Shown piece by piece: positions 54,034-63,140 of a stretch of 64,000 bases of DNA. Source of the stretch: JBKEBX01 sp047974615 (GTDB taxonomy: Bacteria > Bacillota > Clostridia > Lachnospirales > CAMZNU01). Location of the stretch: assembly GCA_047974615.1 (NCBI GenBank), contig JBKECM010000082.1, positions 1 through 64,000 on the forward strand, given 5' to 3'. The number at the start of each line of letters is the position of its first letter. Positions within the stretch are counted from its first letter, which is position 1. The notes under the pieces were generated by a model that was given only the letters and a program-made list of their open reading frames with translations, did not search any database and was not told the DNA's origin. The translations under genes were made by a program, and so were the position numbers.

Positions 54034-55010
54034 TGTTTCAGCTTGTATATGATATTATGCCTTATGCTTTAATGTTTACTGCTCCTTTGTTACTTGCTGC
54101 ATTAGGCGGTTTAGTTTCCGAACGCTCAGGTGTTGTAAATATTGCACTTGAAGGTATAATGGTTGTTGGTGCTTTTGTTTCTGCTATTTTTATATATTAT
54201 TTATTTAAAACGCCTGACGACTATTATATTGTGTGGTTAGCTTTACTTTGTAGTGGTATTGTTGGTATGCTCTTTTCATCTTTACACGCATTTGCTAGTA
54301 TAAACTTATCGGCAAACCAAGTTATCTCTGGTACTGCTTTAAATATGATGGCACCGGCTTTAACTATATTTTTTGCAAAAAAACTTACTACTACTCAAAA
54401 TGTTACTATTGTACAGTCTATTAAGCGTCAAACTATAGATGGTGAAGGTATTATTCCTTTTAACTTATCTGAAATACCTATTGTAGGTAAAATGTTTTTT
54501 ACAAATGCTTATTTATCTACTTTAATTGTACTTATAATATTTTTGTTACTTTGGTATGTTTTGTTTAAAACAAGTTTTGGTATGAGATTACGTGCTTGTG
54601 GTGAAAATCCTTCTGCTGCAGATTCAACTGGTATAAATGTAAAAGCAATGCGTTATATTGGTGTTTTGACATCTGGATTTTTAGCTGGCCTAGGTGGTGG
54701 AGTATATGTTTTAACAGTTGCTGGTGAGTTTACAGGTTCTGTAGATGGTCTTGGATTTTTAGGTTTAGGTGCTTTGATTTTTGGTAAATGGAAGCCTTTT
54801 AATGTTCTTGGGGCTGCTTTCTTTTTTGGTTTTACAAAAACCTTAGCCTCTGTTTCACCTGTAAATGAAACCTTAAGAAACTTCAATTTGCCTATGGAGT
54901 TTTATAATGCAATACCTTATGTTATAACTATTATTGCCTTAGTAATTTTCTCAAGTAATGCAGTTGGCCCTAAAGCTGCAGGTGAGCCATATGATAAAGG
55001 TAAAAGATAA
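54033..55010 (+). CDS. Nucleoside ABC transporter permease 2
   Basis: 325 residues, about eight membrane spans, NupQ-like. Family motifs are PLLLAALGGLVSERSGVVNI and ALEGIMVVGAF, then LSANQVISGTALNM and RLRACGENPSAADSTGINV. It forms the channel with the preceding permease. The start overlaps that gene by one base. Confidence 0.95.
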   Translation: MFQLVYDIMPYALMFTAPLLLAALGGLVSERSGVVNIALEGIMVVGAFVSAIFIYYLFKTPDDYYIVWLALLCSGIVGMLFSSLHAFASINLSANQVISGTALNMMAPALTIFFAKKLTTTQNVTIVQSIKRQTIDGEGIIPFNLSEIPIVGKMFFTNAYLSTLIVLIIFLLLWYVLFKTSFGMRLRACGENPSAADSTGINVKAMRYIGVLTSGFLAGLGGGVYVLTVAGEFTGSVDGLGFLGLGALIFGKWKPFNVLGAAFFFGFTKTLASVSPVNETLRNFNLPMEFYNAIPYVITIIALVIFSSNAVGPKAAGEPYDKGKR

Positions 55011-55024
55011 TTTTTGGAGGATTT

Positions 55025-55687
55025 ATGAAAAAAAGTAAATATATTGATCATACATTGTTACGTCAAGATGCTAGAAAAGAAGAAATTTTAAAATTATGTG
55101 AAGAAGCTAAAGAATATGATTTTGCTTCTGTATGTGTTAATCCAACTTGGGTTTCATTTGCAAAAGAATTACTTAATGGTAGTGGTGTAGATGTTTGTAC
55201 TGTAATAGGATTTCCTCTTGGTGCAAATTCTTCTAAGGTAAAAGCATATGAAACAGAAATTGCTATTGCTGATGGTGCTACTGAAATTGATATGGTTATA
55301 AACGTAGGTGCTTTAAAAGATAAAGACTATGATAAGGTTTATGAAGATATTAAAGCCGTTTCAACTGCTTGTAATGGTACTTTACTAAAAGTTATTATCG
55401 AAACTTGCTTACTTAATGATGATGAAAAAGTTAAAGTTTGTGAACTTGCTGTGAACGCAGGAGCAAATTTTGTAAAAACATCAACTGGTTTTTCTACTGG
55501 TGGTGCTACTAAAGAAGATATTGCACTTATGAGAAAAACTGTTGGAGAAAATATTGGTGTTAAAGCTTCAGGTGGAGTAAGAACACCAGAAGATTTTGAA
55601 ATAATGATTTTAAATGGTGCTACTAGAATTGGAACTTCTGCAGGTGTAAAACTTATGCAAGGTGAAAGTTCTACAAGTAACTATTAA
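55025..55687 (+). CDS. deoC: Deoxyribose-phosphate aldolase
   Basis: 220 residues. It splits deoxyribose-5-P to acetaldehyde and glyceraldehyde-3-P. The Schiff-base Lys lies in FVKTSTGFSTGGAT, with IDMVINVGALK and KASGGVRTPEDF as further active-site motifs. GGAGG lies 7 nt before ATG. Its substrate comes from DeoB and DeoD/Pdp. Confidence 0.97.
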   Translation: MKKSKYIDHTLLRQDARKEEILKLCEEAKEYDFASVCVNPTWVSFAKELLNGSGVDVCTVIGFPLGANSSKVKAYETEIAIADGATEIDMVINVGALKDKDYDKVYEDIKAVSTACNGTLLKVIIETCLLNDDEKVKVCELAVNAGANFVKTSTGFSTGGATKEDIALMRKTVGENIGVKASGGVRTPEDFEIMILNGATRIGTSAGVKLMQGESSTSNY

Positions 55688-55706
55688 TTTTTTAGGAGGT
55701 TTTAAA

Positions 55707-56432
55707 ATGGCTATAAGTATACCTACACCTCATATTGAGGTAAAAGACAACAAAGATAATTCTGTTATTGCAAAAACAATTTTGTTACCGGGTGACCCAC
55801 TAAGAGCTAAGTTTATTGCTGATACTTTTTTAAGTGATGTAGTTATGTGGAATACTACAAGAAATGCTTTTGGTTATACAGGTACGTATAAGGGTAAAAA
55901 GATTTCTGTTATGGGTACTGGTATGGGTATGCCATCTATTGGTATTTACTCATATGAACTTATTCATGGTTATGGTGTTGAAAATTTAATTAGAATTGGC
56001 TCAGCAGGGTCTTTCCAACCTGACTTAAATCTTTATGATATCGTTGTTGGTATGAGTGCATCTACGGACTCAAACTATGTTTCAAACTTTAATTTACCGG
56101 GTCACTATGCACCTACAGCTTCTTTTGAACTTTTAGATAAGACTTTAAAAATCGCTAATGAAAAGGGGACTAAAGTTCGTGTAGGAAATATTTTGTCTTC
56201 TGATGTTTTTTATGGTGATGAAATAGATTCTTGGAAAAAATGGCAAAAAATGGGCGTATTATGTGTTGAAATGGAAGCTGCAGCTTTATATATGAATGCA
56301 GCCAGAGCTGGAGTAAACGCTCTTTGTATTTTAACTATAAGTGATAGTTTAGTTACACATGAAATTACTACTGCTAATGAAAGACAAACTGCTTTTACTA
56401 AGATGATGGAAATAGCACTCGAATTAGCATAA
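55707..56432 (+). CDS. deoD: Purine-nucleoside phosphorylase, DeoD type
   Basis: 241 residues. Hexameric PNP type: it splits purine (deoxy)nucleosides with phosphate. Motifs are LLPGDPLRAKFIADTFL (phosphate binding), VMGTGMGMPSIGIYSYEL and VEMEAAALYMNAARAG. ATG 55707 follows AGGAGG; the open frame runs 45 nt further upstream into deoC without an RBS. It supplies hypoxanthine/guanine, the ligands of the riboswitch at 12384. Confidence 0.97.
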   Translation: MAISIPTPHIEVKDNKDNSVIAKTILLPGDPLRAKFIADTFLSDVVMWNTTRNAFGYTGTYKGKKISVMGTGMGMPSIGIYSYELIHGYGVENLIRIGSAGSFQPDLNLYDIVVGMSASTDSNYVSNFNLPGHYAPTASFELLDKTLKIANEKGTKVRVGNILSSDVFYGDEIDSWKKWQKMGVLCVEMEAAALYMNAARAGVNALCILTISDSLVTHEITTANERQTAFTKMMEIALELA

Positions 56433-56448
56433 AAAATACTACAAAATC

Positions 56449-56477
56449 TTTACTTTACATAATTAATAGTGTATAAT
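56449..56477 (+). promoter_or_regulatory. Internal promoter for the nucleoside-binding lipoprotein
   Basis: TTTACT (56449-56454), N17, TATAAT (56472-56477). It gives the last gene of the operon its own start, as befits a binding protein needed in excess. Confidence 0.72.
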
Positions 56478-56511
56478 GTTCTAAGAGACTTATTTTATAT
56501 GGAGGCATAAA

Positions 56512-57705
56512 ATGAAAAAATTATTATCTATAGGTATTATTGCAACTTTAGCTATTACTGCAACTGCATGTAGTTCAAATGAAACTCCTGCTGATACTGC
56601 TACTAGTACAGAAACTGAAGGTAGTACAGACAGCACAAGTGATTCACAAAGCACTGATGAGGCTGCTGACGTTGAATTATACAAAGTTGGTATGACTACA
56701 GACTCTGGTACTATTGATGACAAATCATTTAATCAAGGTACTTGGGAAGGTATCAAAAGATACGAGGAAGAATTTGGTACTATTGAATCTCGTTATGTAC
56801 AACCTGCTGGTGAAGCTGAACAAGATTATTTAGATGCTTATGCAAATCTTGTTGATTTAGGTTATAAAACAATTTTTAGCCCAGGATACAAATTTGAAAC
56901 TGCTGTATATAAAGCTCAAGAGCTTTATCCAGATGTAAACTTTGTAATTTTAGATGGTTATCCACATTCAGGTGATTATGCAGCTGATATTGCAAGTAAT
57001 ACAGAATCAATTTTCTTTGCTGAGCAAGAATCAGGTTTTTATGCAGGTGTAGCTTCTGCTATGTCTACAAATACTGGTAAAGTAGGTTTTATTGGTGGTT
57101 CTGAAATACCTGCTGTTCAAAAATTCGGTTGGGGTTATGTAGCTGGTATTGCATATGCAAACGAAAATTTTGGTACTGATGTTTCTGTTTCTGAATATAT
57201 TTATCAAGGCACATTTACTGATATTGCTGCGGGTAAAAGCTTAGCTGGTCAGTTTTATGATAACGGTTGTGACATTATTTTTGCTGCTGCTGGTGGTGTT
57301 GGTGTTGGTGTTATTGATGAAGGTAAAACTCGCCGTTCAAACAGTGAAGATGTATGGGTAGTTGGTGTTGACGTTGACCAATATGAGTCTGGTAAAATGG
57401 CTGATGGTTCATCTGTTATTTTAACTTCTGCTATGAAAGATTTAAATGCTGCTTCTTATAATGCACTTGATGAAATTTTAAATGGTACATTTAAAGGTTC
57501 TGAGATGATTACTCTTGATACTTCTAACGGTGGTGTAGGCTTACCAGAAGAAAATCCTAATCTTTCAGAAGAAGCTTTAGCAAAATATGAGGAAGTATAT
57601 GCATCTGTTTTAGCTGGTGATATCGTTGTTCCTTCTACAGTAGAAGATTTAGAAGCTTTCTTAAGTGAACATGGATATACTACTCCAAGTGGTGTTGTTT
57701 ACTAA
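56512..57705 (+). CDS. Nucleoside-binding lipoprotein, BMP family
   Basis: 397 residues. Lipoprotein signal with Cys20 (ITATAC), Thr/Ser/Asp-rich linker (~21-55), then a BMP/PnrA domain (VGMTTDSGTIDDKSFNQGTW, YKFETAVYKAQELYPDVNFV, GGSEIPAVQKFGWGYVAG). It binds nucleosides for the NupOPQ-like importer. RBS GGAGG. It ends with a terminator. Confidence 0.95.
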   Translation: MKKLLSIGIIATLAITATACSSNETPADTATSTETEGSTDSTSDSQSTDEAADVELYKVGMTTDSGTIDDKSFNQGTWEGIKRYEEEFGTIESRYVQPAGEAEQDYLDAYANLVDLGYKTIFSPGYKFETAVYKAQELYPDVNFVILDGYPHSGDYAADIASNTESIFFAEQESGFYAGVASAMSTNTGKVGFIGGSEIPAVQKFGWGYVAGIAYANENFGTDVSVSEYIYQGTFTDIAAGKSLAGQFYDNGCDIIFAAAGGVGVGVIDEGKTRRSNSEDVWVVGVDVDQYESGKMADGSSVILTSAMKDLNAASYNALDEILNGTFKGSEMITLDTSNGGVGLPEENPNLSEEALAKYEEVYASVLAGDIVVPSTVEDLEAFLSEHGYTTPSGVVY

Positions 57706-57728
57706 TATAAACGAAATATAAATGTTTT

Positions 57729-57763
57729 AAAAGTGATGATGATTTTTTCATTATCACTTTTTT
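57729..57763 (+). terminator. Intrinsic terminator of the nucleoside operon
   Basis: AAAAGTGAT-G-ATGA / TCAT-T-ATCACTTTT with a T-rich loop, then T-run. Confidence 0.87.
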
Positions 57764-57766
57764 ATT

Positions 57767-57940
57767 TGGCAACGTTGCAAAATTCAAGAAATGGCACATT
57801 GCAAAAGGAAAAATCAAATTTTCATATTTTTGACAAACGCCTGAAATGGCAAAAAAAGCCATTTCTACAGTTTTTGTCAAAAATCGCAAAGCCGTTATTT
57901 TTCTGTGAAAATGGATTTTCTATATTTTGCAATGAAGCCA
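57767..57940 (+). repeat. R1 MITE-like element, copy 1
   Basis: 174 bp. Starts TGGCAACGTTGCAAAAT and ends ATTTTGCAATGAAGCCA, imperfect terminal inverted repeats (14 of 17). Inside lies AAATGGCtttttGCCATTT-like pairing (about 57843-57868) and TTTTTGACA/TGTCAAAAA. Copy 2 at 60064 shares both ends. No ORF with RBS. Non-autonomous mobile element or structured RNA. Confidence 0.7.
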
Positions 57941-57989
57941 TTTGGTTTAATCAACAAAAAATGGTATAAGGTAACGTTACCTATAGATA

Positions 57990-58036
57990 AAAAAATAGCT
58001 TATAGTGTACCTTAAGTACGCTATAAGCTATTTTTT
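57990..58036. terminator. Bidirectional terminator
   Basis: 20-bp stem AAAAATAGCTTATAGTGTAC / GTACGCTATAAGCTATTTTT with one G-T wobble and loop CTTAA, then T. It serves the minus-strand gene ending at 58087 and stops readthrough from the left. Confidence 0.85.
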
Positions 58037-58086
58037 AGCAATTCATAGAAAATATCATATTTTGCTATGACGTCATATGGTAAATA

Positions 58087-59418
58087 TTATAATAATAAAT
58101 ATAGATTTTCAGGAGTAATTTCTCCTATTTCTGAAAAAATTATCCAATCATTTATAAAGTTATAAGAAAATTCTACAACTTCACCACTGTTAAGTTCTTC
58201 AATGTATATAGGTTCAGACATAAGTTCGCCTTTTATTGTTTTTTTGTCCGTATTTTTAATAAATTTAAACCATAGATTTTCATTTGTTCTATCTATTGTA
58301 ACTTTATCTTCATCTATAGGGAAAGCTGCTTTTATTCTACCCTCTAAAATTTGAAGTTCGGGATTTTTTAAATTTTTAACGAATTTTTTTAAATTTGAAA
58401 CAACTTCTTGTTTTTCGATAATTTTTACGAATAAATCGAAAAATTCCCTTGCCATAGTATTTTTACGTTCTTTTTCAATTAAACTTTCTGTAAAGGTTGG
58501 TTCAACTAAAAAAGGAACTAATTCAGATAATTCTTTTGTTTTATGTTCTATATAAGCAAATGCTGTTAAATAATAATGATGCAAATTTTTTCTGTCATCA
58601 CTGTTTGTTCCAATAATTCCGCGATATTTCTTTATCGCATCGCTAGAGTTATGCAATGATAGGTATATGTTTTCGCCAAGATAAATAGGCATACCTTCTT
58701 TTGGCATTCTATGTTCTACGAGGTTAGAAACTAGATATGGTAATAAAATGGAACATATTTGATAGTTTTCTAAATTTAGATTTAAAAATTCTATATCATA
58801 TATATTGCATCGTCTTAAACCTTCGGTATAAATCCACGTATTAGCCATATTATCATTAACAATATGCAAGTTGTACATATAAGATGTATTTGGTGGTACT
58901 GAGGCGATTGCCATATTGTTTAGCCATTTTCCAGAAAAAAGAGCACGTGAAGAACAGTCTGCTAATGCACAAACTTCACCAAATAGGGTATTTACAAGTT
59001 TTAATTGAAAGAGATAAGATTTACATATATTTTCATTAAACATAATTTCAGTAACTACGCCCATAGAATTTTCTAAGGCACTCATTTCTTCCTTAGAAAG
59101 ATATGTTCTTTGTAAATAATCATCTTTAACAAAATCCTTAAAATATAGTTTTACAGAATATAAGGATCCTCTAAACTCAATATTTACCTTTCTAATGGTT
59201 TCAGAAACATATGTTTCTGTATGAAAAATAAATTCTTTAGAGTTTTTTATACTTAATATAATTTCATCAAGTACTAAATTTAAAAAAACTATATTATCAA
59301 AGCTTTTTGTTTTTACCATCGTTTCAAGAATTTCACTTGATGCAAGGTTATAAGGTATAGCCATCATATATGAAGGTACTTGTAATAAATTTGGGTTATT
59401 TAAATTATTATTTTTCAT
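58087..59418 (-). CDS. Protein with C-terminal DUF2314-like domain
   Basis: 443 residues, soluble. The last ~75 residues (LWFKFIKNTDKKTIKGELMS, then GEVVEFSYNFINDWIIF) fit DUF2314, in which a W-W pattern ends in DW(I/M). The first ~350 residues are an alpha/beta region I cannot name with certainty; the DUF4026 type, which has this overall layout, is a candidate. Single gene with a terminator downstream. RBS GAGGTGA. Function unknown. Confidence 0.75.
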   Translation of the reverse strand: MKNNNLNNPNLLQVPSYMMAIPYNLASSEILETMVKTKSFDNIVFLNLVLDEIILSIKNSKEFIFHTETYVSETIRKVNIEFRGSLYSVKLYFKDFVKDDYLQRTYLSKEEMSALENSMGVVTEIMFNENICKSYLFQLKLVNTLFGEVCALADCSSRALFSGKWLNNMAIASVPPNTSYMYNLHIVNDNMANTWIYTEGLRRCNIYDIEFLNLNLENYQICSILLPYLVSNLVEHRMPKEGMPIYLGENIYLSLHNSSDAIKKYRGIIGTNSDDRKNLHHYYLTAFAYIEHKTKELSELVPFLVEPTFTESLIEKERKNTMAREFFDLFVKIIEKQEVVSNLKKFVKNLKNPELQILEGRIKAAFPIDEDKVTIDRTNENLWFKFIKNTDKKTIKGELMSEPIYIEELNSGEVVEFSYNFINDWIIFSEIGEITPENLYLLL

Positions 59419-59561
59419 TTTATCACCTCATTTACTATATTATATAAATAATTTGTGATTAATTTGTGATAGTATAGTGATAAATCTATAAAGAAAATCA
59501 AAAAAATTTTTAAGATTGCAATAATTGGATATGTTTCTTATTCTTTATACATTTTAAAACA

Positions 59562-59597
59562 AAAATTACCATAAATAAGTGATTTTATGGTAATTTT
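59562..59597. terminator. Terminator after the tautomerase gene
   Basis: AAAATTACCATAAA / TTTATGGTAATTTT, with A-tract before and T-tract after. It suits the minus-strand gene ending at 59633. Confidence 0.82.
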
Positions 59598-59632
59598 ATA
59601 TTTTATAATTTCACAGATATAAATGTGTAAAA

Positions 59633-59851
59633 TTATTTATTTTCATTTGCTTTTTCACGAGCTTCAATTTTATCAGTTAATTGAATTCCACCGTTACCAA
59701 AGTTGTCTGAAGACTTTTCATCTATTATGATCGCTACCGTTTCTTTTGGATAGCCTGTCGAATCAGATATTGCTTCTGTAACCTTTTCAATTAAGTCTCT
59801 TTTTTTATTTCTTGTTAAACCTTCTTTTAATGATACAAATACTGTTGGCAT
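59633..59851 (-). CDS. 4-oxalocrotonate tautomerase family protein
   Basis: 72 residues. The mature protein starts with the catalytic Pro (MPTVFVSLKEG), and the beta-alpha-beta fold continues with DLIEKVTEAISDSTGYPKETV and IIIDEKSSDNFGNGGIQL. Length is typical (62-70). It isomerises enol/keto acids, but no aromatic catabolism genes lie nearby, so the substrate is unknown (YwhB-like). Strong RBS GGAGG on the minus strand. Confidence 0.93.
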   Translation of the reverse strand: MPTVFVSLKEGLTRNKKRDLIEKVTEAISDSTGYPKETVAIIIDEKSSDNFGNGGIQLTDKIEAREKANENK

Positions 59852-59995
59852 TGTTTTCCTCCAAGTTTTTATTTTATTATATCATTTTGTAGGTTAAAGT
59901 TCAATATTGACTTTAAATATCTTGATATGAATGTGTTGAACTTAGTAGATATCTACTTTGTAACAACTAAAATACGCTATTTACTATGCTATCTA

Positions 59996-60030
59996 ATAAT
60001 TTTTTTTCTACTGACTTTGTCAGCACCCTC
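59996..60030 (+). repeat. R2 repeat end, copy e
   Basis: AATAATTTTTTTTCTACTGA then CTTTGTCAGCACCCTC matches the R2 right end at 130-167 apart from a small central change (CTGAC/GTCAG hairpin). It lies just before an R1 copy. Confidence 0.5.
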
Positions 60031-60063
60031 TGGTATAGACAGTTTTATGATAAATTTTCTAAT

Positions 60064-60249
60064 TGGCAACGTTGTAAAATTCAATAAATGGCACATCGCA
60101 AAAGAAAAAATTAAATTTACATGTGTTTGTCAAAAGTCGCAAAGCCATTGTTTTGTAAAGAACCCGACGAACAAGGGCGACGAAGTCGTTTTCACGTAGT
60201 GAAAATTCCGATTTTAAAATGGATTTTTCTATATTTTGCAATGAAGCCA
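60064..60249 (+). repeat. R1 MITE-like element, copy 2
   Basis: 186 bp. Shares the left 45 nt (TGGCAACGTTGTAAAATTC ...) and the right 30 nt (... CTATATTTTGCAATGAAGCCA) with copy 1 at 57767, but has a different centre (a GAAGTCGTTTTCAC / GTGAAAAT hairpin). The flanks AAT and ATT extend the inverted repeat. The spacer 59852-60378 holds this, R2 copy e and the promoter of the next gene; nothing else was seen. Confidence 0.68.
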
Positions 60250-60297
60250 ATTATAAACATCAATAAAAAATGCAGTAAAGAAAAATTCTTTTAAATA

Positions 60298-60326
60298 TTG
60301 ACATTATTTGATATTTGTTTTAAAAT
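60298..60326 (+). promoter_or_regulatory. Promoter of the second ROK gene
   Basis: TTGACA (60298-60303), N17, TAAAAT (60321-60326). The -35 is perfect. Confidence 0.72.
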
Positions 60327-60378
60327 TTTTATATATAATACATTAAAAAATTTTGTGTGAATTTAAGTGAGGGGAAGA

Positions 60379-61530
60379 ATGAAAGCATTATTGCCAAATG
60401 ATATTAAAGATCAAAATAGAAAAATAATTTATGATATATTGTTGTTTAACTCTCCGATTGCAAAAATTGAAATTTCAAAAATGACAACTATGAGTTTGGT
60501 TACTGTTGGTAAAATAATTGATTATTTTGATGAGATTGGTCTAGTAAGTGCCTCAAACGAAAGCAGAGAAGGTGCAGGTGGCTTAGGCAGAAAGCGCTTG
60601 TTATATGATTTTAATCCTAATGCATATACAAGCATAGGTATTCAATTAATCGGAAATAGTGCAAGAGCTATTTTGTTAAATTTAAAGCATGAAATTATTG
60701 ATGAATATATTATTGAAGATGAAGTTTTTTTTTGGGACGAAACATTAGTAAATACTCTTATTGACGTTAAGAAATATTTTAAAACTACAGTTGAAAAGTA
60801 TAATTCAGAAATACTTGGTATAGGTATAGCTGTTGATGGAGCTATAAATACGCAAGAAGAAAAAATACGTATAAAAGTTAGTTATATAGCTGAAAAAGAG
60901 TATAGTTATTCTAAAATAAAAGATTCACTTGAGGAAAAATTTGGAGTACCAATTTATTTGGAAAATGACGTAAATGCTTCAGCAATATGCGAATTTTTCC
61001 AATTAAGTTTAAAAATTGAAGATTCTAACGACTTATTAGAAATTGCTTTAAATTCAGGTATTGGTTCTGGAATTATTTTAAATAAAAAATTGTACCGTGG
61101 TAATAAAAAAGGTGTTGGTGAATTAGAGTATTTATGTTTTGACTTAGACTATGTTGCTATGCCTACATCGGTGGGGTGGCTAGAAACTAAGCTTAATATA
61201 AAATATTTAGAAAAAAGATTTGGTTTAGATTTTTTGGATTTAGATAGATCAAAAGTACGAAATATTTATGAATGTGTTGAGTATATATCGAAATATATTG
61301 CACTAACTATATGTAATGCTGTGAGTTTATTGGATATTTCTAATATTGTATTAAGTGGACCTGTAATAAAGGCTCTATCTGATGAAATACTTGAAAAAGT
61401 AGAATTTTTTGTATTTAAGTATACTGGTTGGAAATTAAATATATATGCCAGTAATATGGAAAATGCTAGTGCTATAGGTGCAGCTACATTATCTATTGAG
61501 CAAGAAATTAACAATAAATTATTCAGTTAA
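60379..61530 (+). CDS. Second ROK-family transcriptional regulator
   Basis: 383 residues. Winged HTH (~8-65: SPIAKIEISKMTTMSLVTVGK) then a ROK domain (~75-375) with GIGIAVDGAINTQEEK, ENDVNASAICEF and NSGIGSGIILNKKLYRG. The CxCG zinc motif of typical ROK proteins is absent. ATG 60379 is preceded by GAGGGGA, the better start; the frame is open 12 nt further upstream. It probably controls the mannonate-dehydratase-type gene next to it, but no palindrome clearly shared by both promoters was found. Confidence 0.88.
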   Translation: MKALLPNDIKDQNRKIIYDILLFNSPIAKIEISKMTTMSLVTVGKIIDYFDEIGLVSASNESREGAGGLGRKRLLYDFNPNAYTSIGIQLIGNSARAILLNLKHEIIDEYIIEDEVFFWDETLVNTLIDVKKYFKTTVEKYNSEILGIGIAVDGAINTQEEKIRIKVSYIAEKEYSYSKIKDSLEEKFGVPIYLENDVNASAICEFFQLSLKIEDSNDLLEIALNSGIGSGIILNKKLYRGNKKGVGELEYLCFDLDYVAMPTSVGWLETKLNIKYLEKRFGLDFLDLDRSKVRNIYECVEYISKYIALTICNAVSLLDISNIVLSGPVIKALSDEILEKVEFFVFKYTGWKLNIYASNMENASAIGAATLSIEQEINNKLFS

Positions 61531-61551
61531 TAAGATTTATATTATTTTTTA

Positions 61552-61585
61552 AAAAGTTTGACTACTATGTAGTTGAGCTTTTTTT
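61552..61585 (+). terminator. Intrinsic terminator after the ROK gene
   Basis: AAAAGTTTGACTAC / GTAGTTGAGCTTTT, with three G-T wobbles and loop TAT, then T-run. Confidence 0.82.
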
Positions 61586-61712
61586 AAATATCAAAGAATA
61601 ATAGTAGACTGGAAACAATTTGTAGATACTTCTTTGTGGATTTATTAAGATAAATTTTTTAAATAATATTAATTAATTAATTAATAAAATTAATAAATAT
61701 TATATATTTATC

Positions 61713-61741
61713 TTGACAGTTTTATAACGTTGACCTATACT
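61713..61741 (+). promoter_or_regulatory. Promoter of the mannonate-dehydratase-type gene
   Basis: TTGACA (61713-61718), N17, TATACT (61736-61741). The AT-rich TTAATTAA repeats just upstream (about 61670-61690) may be regulator or UP-element sequence. Confidence 0.8.
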
Positions 61742-61806
61742 TGAAGTGCTTATACTAAAATTTTTAAAATTTATATACAAAAAATTATATTAGAGGGAGA
61801 ATTATA

Positions 61807-63030
61807 ATGAGCAGACTTAAAATTACTGATGTAAAGACTATTATTACGGCACCTGAGGGTATAAATTTAGTTGTGGTTAAAATATACACAAATGAACAGG
61901 GACTTTATGGGTTGGGCTGTGCAACATTTACTCAAAGATACTTAGCTGTAGTTACTGCAGTCGATGAATATTTGAAACCATTCTTAATTGGCAAAGATCC
62001 TGAAATGATTGAAGATATTTGGCAAACTGCTATGGTTAGTGGGTATTGGAGAAATGGACCTGTTTTAAATAATGCACTTTCTGGTGTAGATATGGCTTTA
62101 TGGGACATTAAAGGTAAATTAGCAAATATGCCACTATATCAGTTATTTGGTGGTAAAGTTCGAGGTGGTGTTGCAGCTTACAAACACGCTGATGGAACTT
62201 GCCTTTCTGAAGTAGAAGAAAATGTAAGAAAATGTCTTGAAGAAGGATATCTGAATGTACGTTGCCAAATGGGTACTTATGGTGGAGAAATGGGAGATAA
62301 AGCATCTAAGTCTCAAATTATTACAAAACCAATAGGTTCTTTACCCGGAGAATATTACGATCCGAAACAATATATGAGAGGTGTATATAAACTTTTTGAA
62401 CATATAAGAACAACTTTTGGTAATGAAGTTGGCTTATTACACGATGTACATGAAAGACTTTCACCAATCGATGCTGTAAATATGGCAAAAGAAATGCAAC
62501 AATTTGATTTATTTTTCCTTGAAGATTTATTGCCACCAGAACAATTAGAATGGTTTAAAATGGTAAGACAACATTCAACAACACCAATAGCTGTGGGTGA
62601 ATTATTTAATAATCCCAATGAATGGATTAATTTAATCTCAAATAGATTAATTGATTATATACGTGTACACATAAGTCAAATAGGTGGAATTACGCCTACA
62701 AGGAAATTAGTTGCCCTTAGTGAAACTTTTGGTGTACGTACTGCTTGGCATGGACCGGGTGACCTTACACCTATAGGGCATGCAGTAAATGTTCATTTTT
62801 CAATATCAAGTACAAACTTTGGTATTCAAGAGTGGAATGGTTTTGAAGAACCAATATATGAAGTTTTTACGGGTTTACCAGAATTTAAAAAAGGATATAT
62901 TTACCTTAATGAAAAACCGGGTATTGGTATAGATATTGATGAAAAGGCAGCTAAAAAGTATCCATGTGATAATACATTGCCAGATTGGACTTTGGCACGT
63001 TTGCCAGATGGCACGCCAACTAGACCGTAA
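61807..63030 (+). CDS. Enolase-superfamily dehydratase, D-mannonate dehydratase (ManD/RspA) type
   Basis: 407 residues. Enolase-superfamily N-terminal capping domain (~1-125) and barrel with metal ligands in LLHDVHERL (D), FFLEDLLPPE (E) and VGELFNNP (E). The catalytic pattern and the C-terminal end DGTPTRP are typical of ManD-like proteins, which convert D-mannonate to 2-keto-3-deoxygluconate, some also or mainly D-gluconate. Some members called RspA have low activity. No kdgK/kdgA gene is next to it. A ROK gene precedes and a NagB-like gene follows. RBS AGAGGGAGA. Confidence 0.87.
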   Translation: MSRLKITDVKTIITAPEGINLVVVKIYTNEQGLYGLGCATFTQRYLAVVTAVDEYLKPFLIGKDPEMIEDIWQTAMVSGYWRNGPVLNNALSGVDMALWDIKGKLANMPLYQLFGGKVRGGVAAYKHADGTCLSEVEENVRKCLEEGYLNVRCQMGTYGGEMGDKASKSQIITKPIGSLPGEYYDPKQYMRGVYKLFEHIRTTFGNEVGLLHDVHERLSPIDAVNMAKEMQQFDLFFLEDLLPPEQLEWFKMVRQHSTTPIAVGELFNNPNEWINLISNRLIDYIRVHISQIGGITPTRKLVALSETFGVRTAWHGPGDLTPIGHAVNVHFSISSTNFGIQEWNGFEEPIYEVFTGLPEFKKGYIYLNEKPGIGIDIDEKAAKKYPCDNTLPDWTLARLPDGTPTRP

Positions 63031-63077
63031 TTAAGGATAGCAAAAGTAAAAATTAAAGTTTAAGAAGTTTATACTAT

Positions 63078-63140
63078 AGACTGTATCACTATCAAGAAGT
63101 TAGGCTAAAAATTTAACTTTTTGATATTGATACAGTCTTT
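63078..63140 (+). terminator. Intrinsic terminator after the dehydratase gene
   Basis: AGACTGTATCA / TGATACAGTCT outer stem, and TATCAAGAAGTTA / TAACTTTTTGATA inner stem (one mismatch), then TTTATATA. Confidence 0.82.

Noticed and set aside
57733..57969. 78-codon ORF over the terminator and R1 copy 1
   Set aside because: It starts inside the terminator stem and is not kept in copy 2.
59927..60199. 90-codon ORF across the R2/R1 repeats
   Set aside because: It crosses two repeat ends, has no RBS, and the matching R1 copy does not keep the same frame.
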